A stretch of 35,422 bases of DNA, from assembly GCA_029251505.1 (NCBI GenBank), contig JAQXDG010000056.1:1-35422 (forward strand). Direction: 5' to 3'. Numbering within the stretch: the first letter of the stretch is position 1; each line of letters begins with the position of its first letter. Of this stretch, positions 34,652-35,422 are shown piece by piece. The notes under the pieces were generated by a model. That model was not told the DNA's origin, did not search any database, and saw nothing but the letters and a program-made list of their open reading frames with translations. A program made the position numbers and the translations under genes. Source of the DNA: Glaciecola sp. (lineage in GTDB: Bacteria; Pseudomonadota; Gammaproteobacteria; Enterobacterales; Alteromonadaceae).

Positions 34652-34990
34652 TTACTCACTACGCACATGCGCCCAATCAACCGCTGTGCCAAACGTGACT
34701 GACTGTGTCATGGTTTGGCCTAATAAGGCATCAATATGTTTTGGCGCAAGACCATACCCAGGGCGAACACTTTTGATACATGAGGCATCGATGACATCAC
34801 CAATAAAAAAGCGTAGTTGCGGGAATTGGTTAGGCGGATAACGCTGTTTGAGTTCAAATTGCTTAAGTTCATCTCTAGAAAAAATAATGATTTTTTTGAC
34901 TTTAGGATAACGGGCTAAAATCGTTTCGATAAACTTTTTATCAAACGATCCGGTGCCACCGGTAATAAGTACGACTTTGTTGTCAAACAT
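34652..34990 (-). pseudogene. PseB-PseI deletion fusion, remnant of a pseudaminic acid cluster
   Basis: A 112-residue frame made of two unrelated parts. Residues 1 to about 66 (from MFDNKVVLITGGTGSF to RFFIGDV) match the N-terminus of PseB/FlaA1-type UDP-GlcNAc 4,6-dehydratase, including FSRDELKQFE. The rest (from about CIKSVRPGYGLAPKHID to GTAVDWAHV) matches the C-terminal SAF-like end of PseI/NeuB-type synthases. The join near 34793 is in frame. The dehydratase catalytic Tyr-Lys region and the whole synthase barrel are absent, and the nucleotide loop has Asp where Gly is usual (GTGSFDKKF), so neither enzyme can work. ATG 34990 is the normal PseB start; the frame also extends to 35005. Confidence 0.8.
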
Positions 34991-35005
34991 GCTAGTTCTC
35001 GGCAT

Positions 35006-35255
35006 TAACCTAAGTGTTAGTCATGGCGCGAGATCAATTTGTTTGATCACGGTGCGCAGCGTCAAGACTTTGTTCATAGTCAATTAATAACTGTAATTGT
35101 TAGGGATAAATCAAAGAATGTGCCAGAGAGACGGGAATTGACACGTGCCACCAAAAGTTGCAATACGCAATTCCACAAGCCGATGCGGTACTGCCAAAGC
35201 CGGCGCATTGAAACGTACAGAAAAAACAGATACAAAGGCCAGTGATATTTTCTTT
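35006..35255. other. Intergenic stretch without recognisable genes
   Basis: About 250 bp between the pse remnant and the bacteriocin-like gene. Short frames exist on both strands but none has a ribosome site or family resemblance. No terminator, tRNA or inverted repeat of note was seen. It may be scar sequence from the deletion or promoter DNA for the flanking genes. Confidence 0.4.
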
Positions 35256-35261
35256 TATAAT
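35256..35261 (+). promoter_or_regulatory. -10 element before the bacteriocin-like gene
   Basis: Consensus TATAAT in an AT-rich tract, 38 bp before ATG 35299, giving a leader of about 30 nt that contains the AAGGA ribosome site. No good -35 at the usual spacing, so an activator may be needed. Confidence 0.5.
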
Positions 35262-35298
35262 TATTTAATCTGAAGTTTCTTTAAATAAGGAAAAAATC

Positions 35299-35412
35299 AT
35301 GAAAGAACTTAATCAATCAGAAATGGAAGTGGTAAACGGCGCAATATTAGCTAATATAGGTATAGGAATGGCTACTGGTACTTTTGTCGCAACACAACTA
35401 GATAATAATTAA
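35299..35412 (+). CDS. Bacteriocin-like peptide precursor with double-glycine-type leader
   Basis: 37-codon ORF with AAGGA about 9 bp before ATG 35299. The N-terminus MKELNQSEMEVVNGA matches the double-glycine leader pattern (M-R/K-E-L-x4-E-x-x-V-x-G-G/A) of class II bacteriocins and gram-negative microcins, with cleavage expected after Gly-Ala at 14-15. The 22-residue core (ILANIGIGMATGTFVATQLD and two Asn) is hydrophobic with several Gly, including a GIGMATG run typical of helix-helix contacts in two-peptide (class IIb, lactobin/cerein-like) bacteriocins. A peptidase C39 ABC exporter and immunity gene would be expected; none is in the window, which ends 10 bp later. It could instead be a signalling peptide or an orphan precursor. 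Confidence 0.72.
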   Translation: MKELNQSEMEVVNGAILANIGIGMATGTFVATQLDNN

Positions 35413-35422
35413 TGCATAATTC

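Noticed and set aside
35026-35245. Possible gene remnant between the pse fusion and the bacteriocin-like gene
   Set aside because: Frames on both strands read as short low-quality peptides without a ribosome site or recognisable motif; too weak to call.
1-35422. CRISPR arrays, tRNA, rRNA, insertion sequences
   Set aside because: No spaced direct repeats, cloverleaf-like sequences with CCA ends, rRNA signatures or transposase motifs were noticed while reading; a dedicated scan was not possible.

Overview
The window looks like a chromosomal segment of a marine-type gammaproteobacterium, most likely an Alteromonadales-like lineage (Shewanella/Colwellia/Alteromonas relatives). The evidence is the E. 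coli-like neighbourhood prmB-aroC with divergent smrB, a holD-rimI pair, proteobacterial-type gshA with a TTG start, prfB with the classical +1 frameshift followed by lysS, AT-leaning codon use and a DUF3010 protein. Genus cannot be fixed from the sequence alone. Coding density is high and most genes are ordinary core genes. No rRNA, tRNA, CRISPR array, transposase or integrase was seen.

Layout. 1-9.9 kb: 3' end of Fe superoxide dismutase, a decayed or frameshifted small gene, a minus-strand prmB-aroC-MFS operon, divergent smrB, a 41-codon membrane protein with two FNR-type sites upstream, a lytic-transglycosylase-like lipoprotein, gshA, then a plus-strand run of a lone HPt protein, an RluA-family pseudouridine synthase and a PanE-like reductase. 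9.9-17.6 kb, all minus strand: lysS, prfB (programmed frameshift), an FMN reductase, a secreted protein of unknown function, argS and prfC. 17.7-19.6 kb: an accessory AbiE type IV toxin-antitoxin pair with two palindromes upstream that fit an autoregulatory operator. 19.7-24.7 kb: a hybrid histidine kinase, rimI, a HolD-like protein, and an NfeD/SPFH pair.

24.8-34.6 kb is metabolic: prpE-acuI (propionate/acrylate CoA metabolism), a phosphohexomutase, a 27-residue hydrophobic ORF, a class II aldolase plus enolase-superfamily acid-sugar dehydratase, and a convergent minus-strand operon of DUF3010, SDR dehydrogenase and COG3618-type lactonase. Aldolase, dehydratase, dehydrogenase and lactonase together resemble a non-phosphorylative sugar or deoxysugar pathway. 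A class II glutamine amidotransferase (YafJ-like) follows.

34.65-35.4 kb is the most unusual end. A short ORF joins the N-terminus of a PseB-type UDP-GlcNAc 4,6-dehydratase in frame to the C-terminus of a PseI-type pseudaminic acid synthase, as expected if a pse glycan cluster had lost its interior by one deletion. Beside it is a 37-residue peptide with a double-glycine-type leader, a candidate class II bacteriocin/microcin precursor not in the supplied ORF list. These two, the FNR-linked small membrane protein and the AbiE operator are the items most worth checking.
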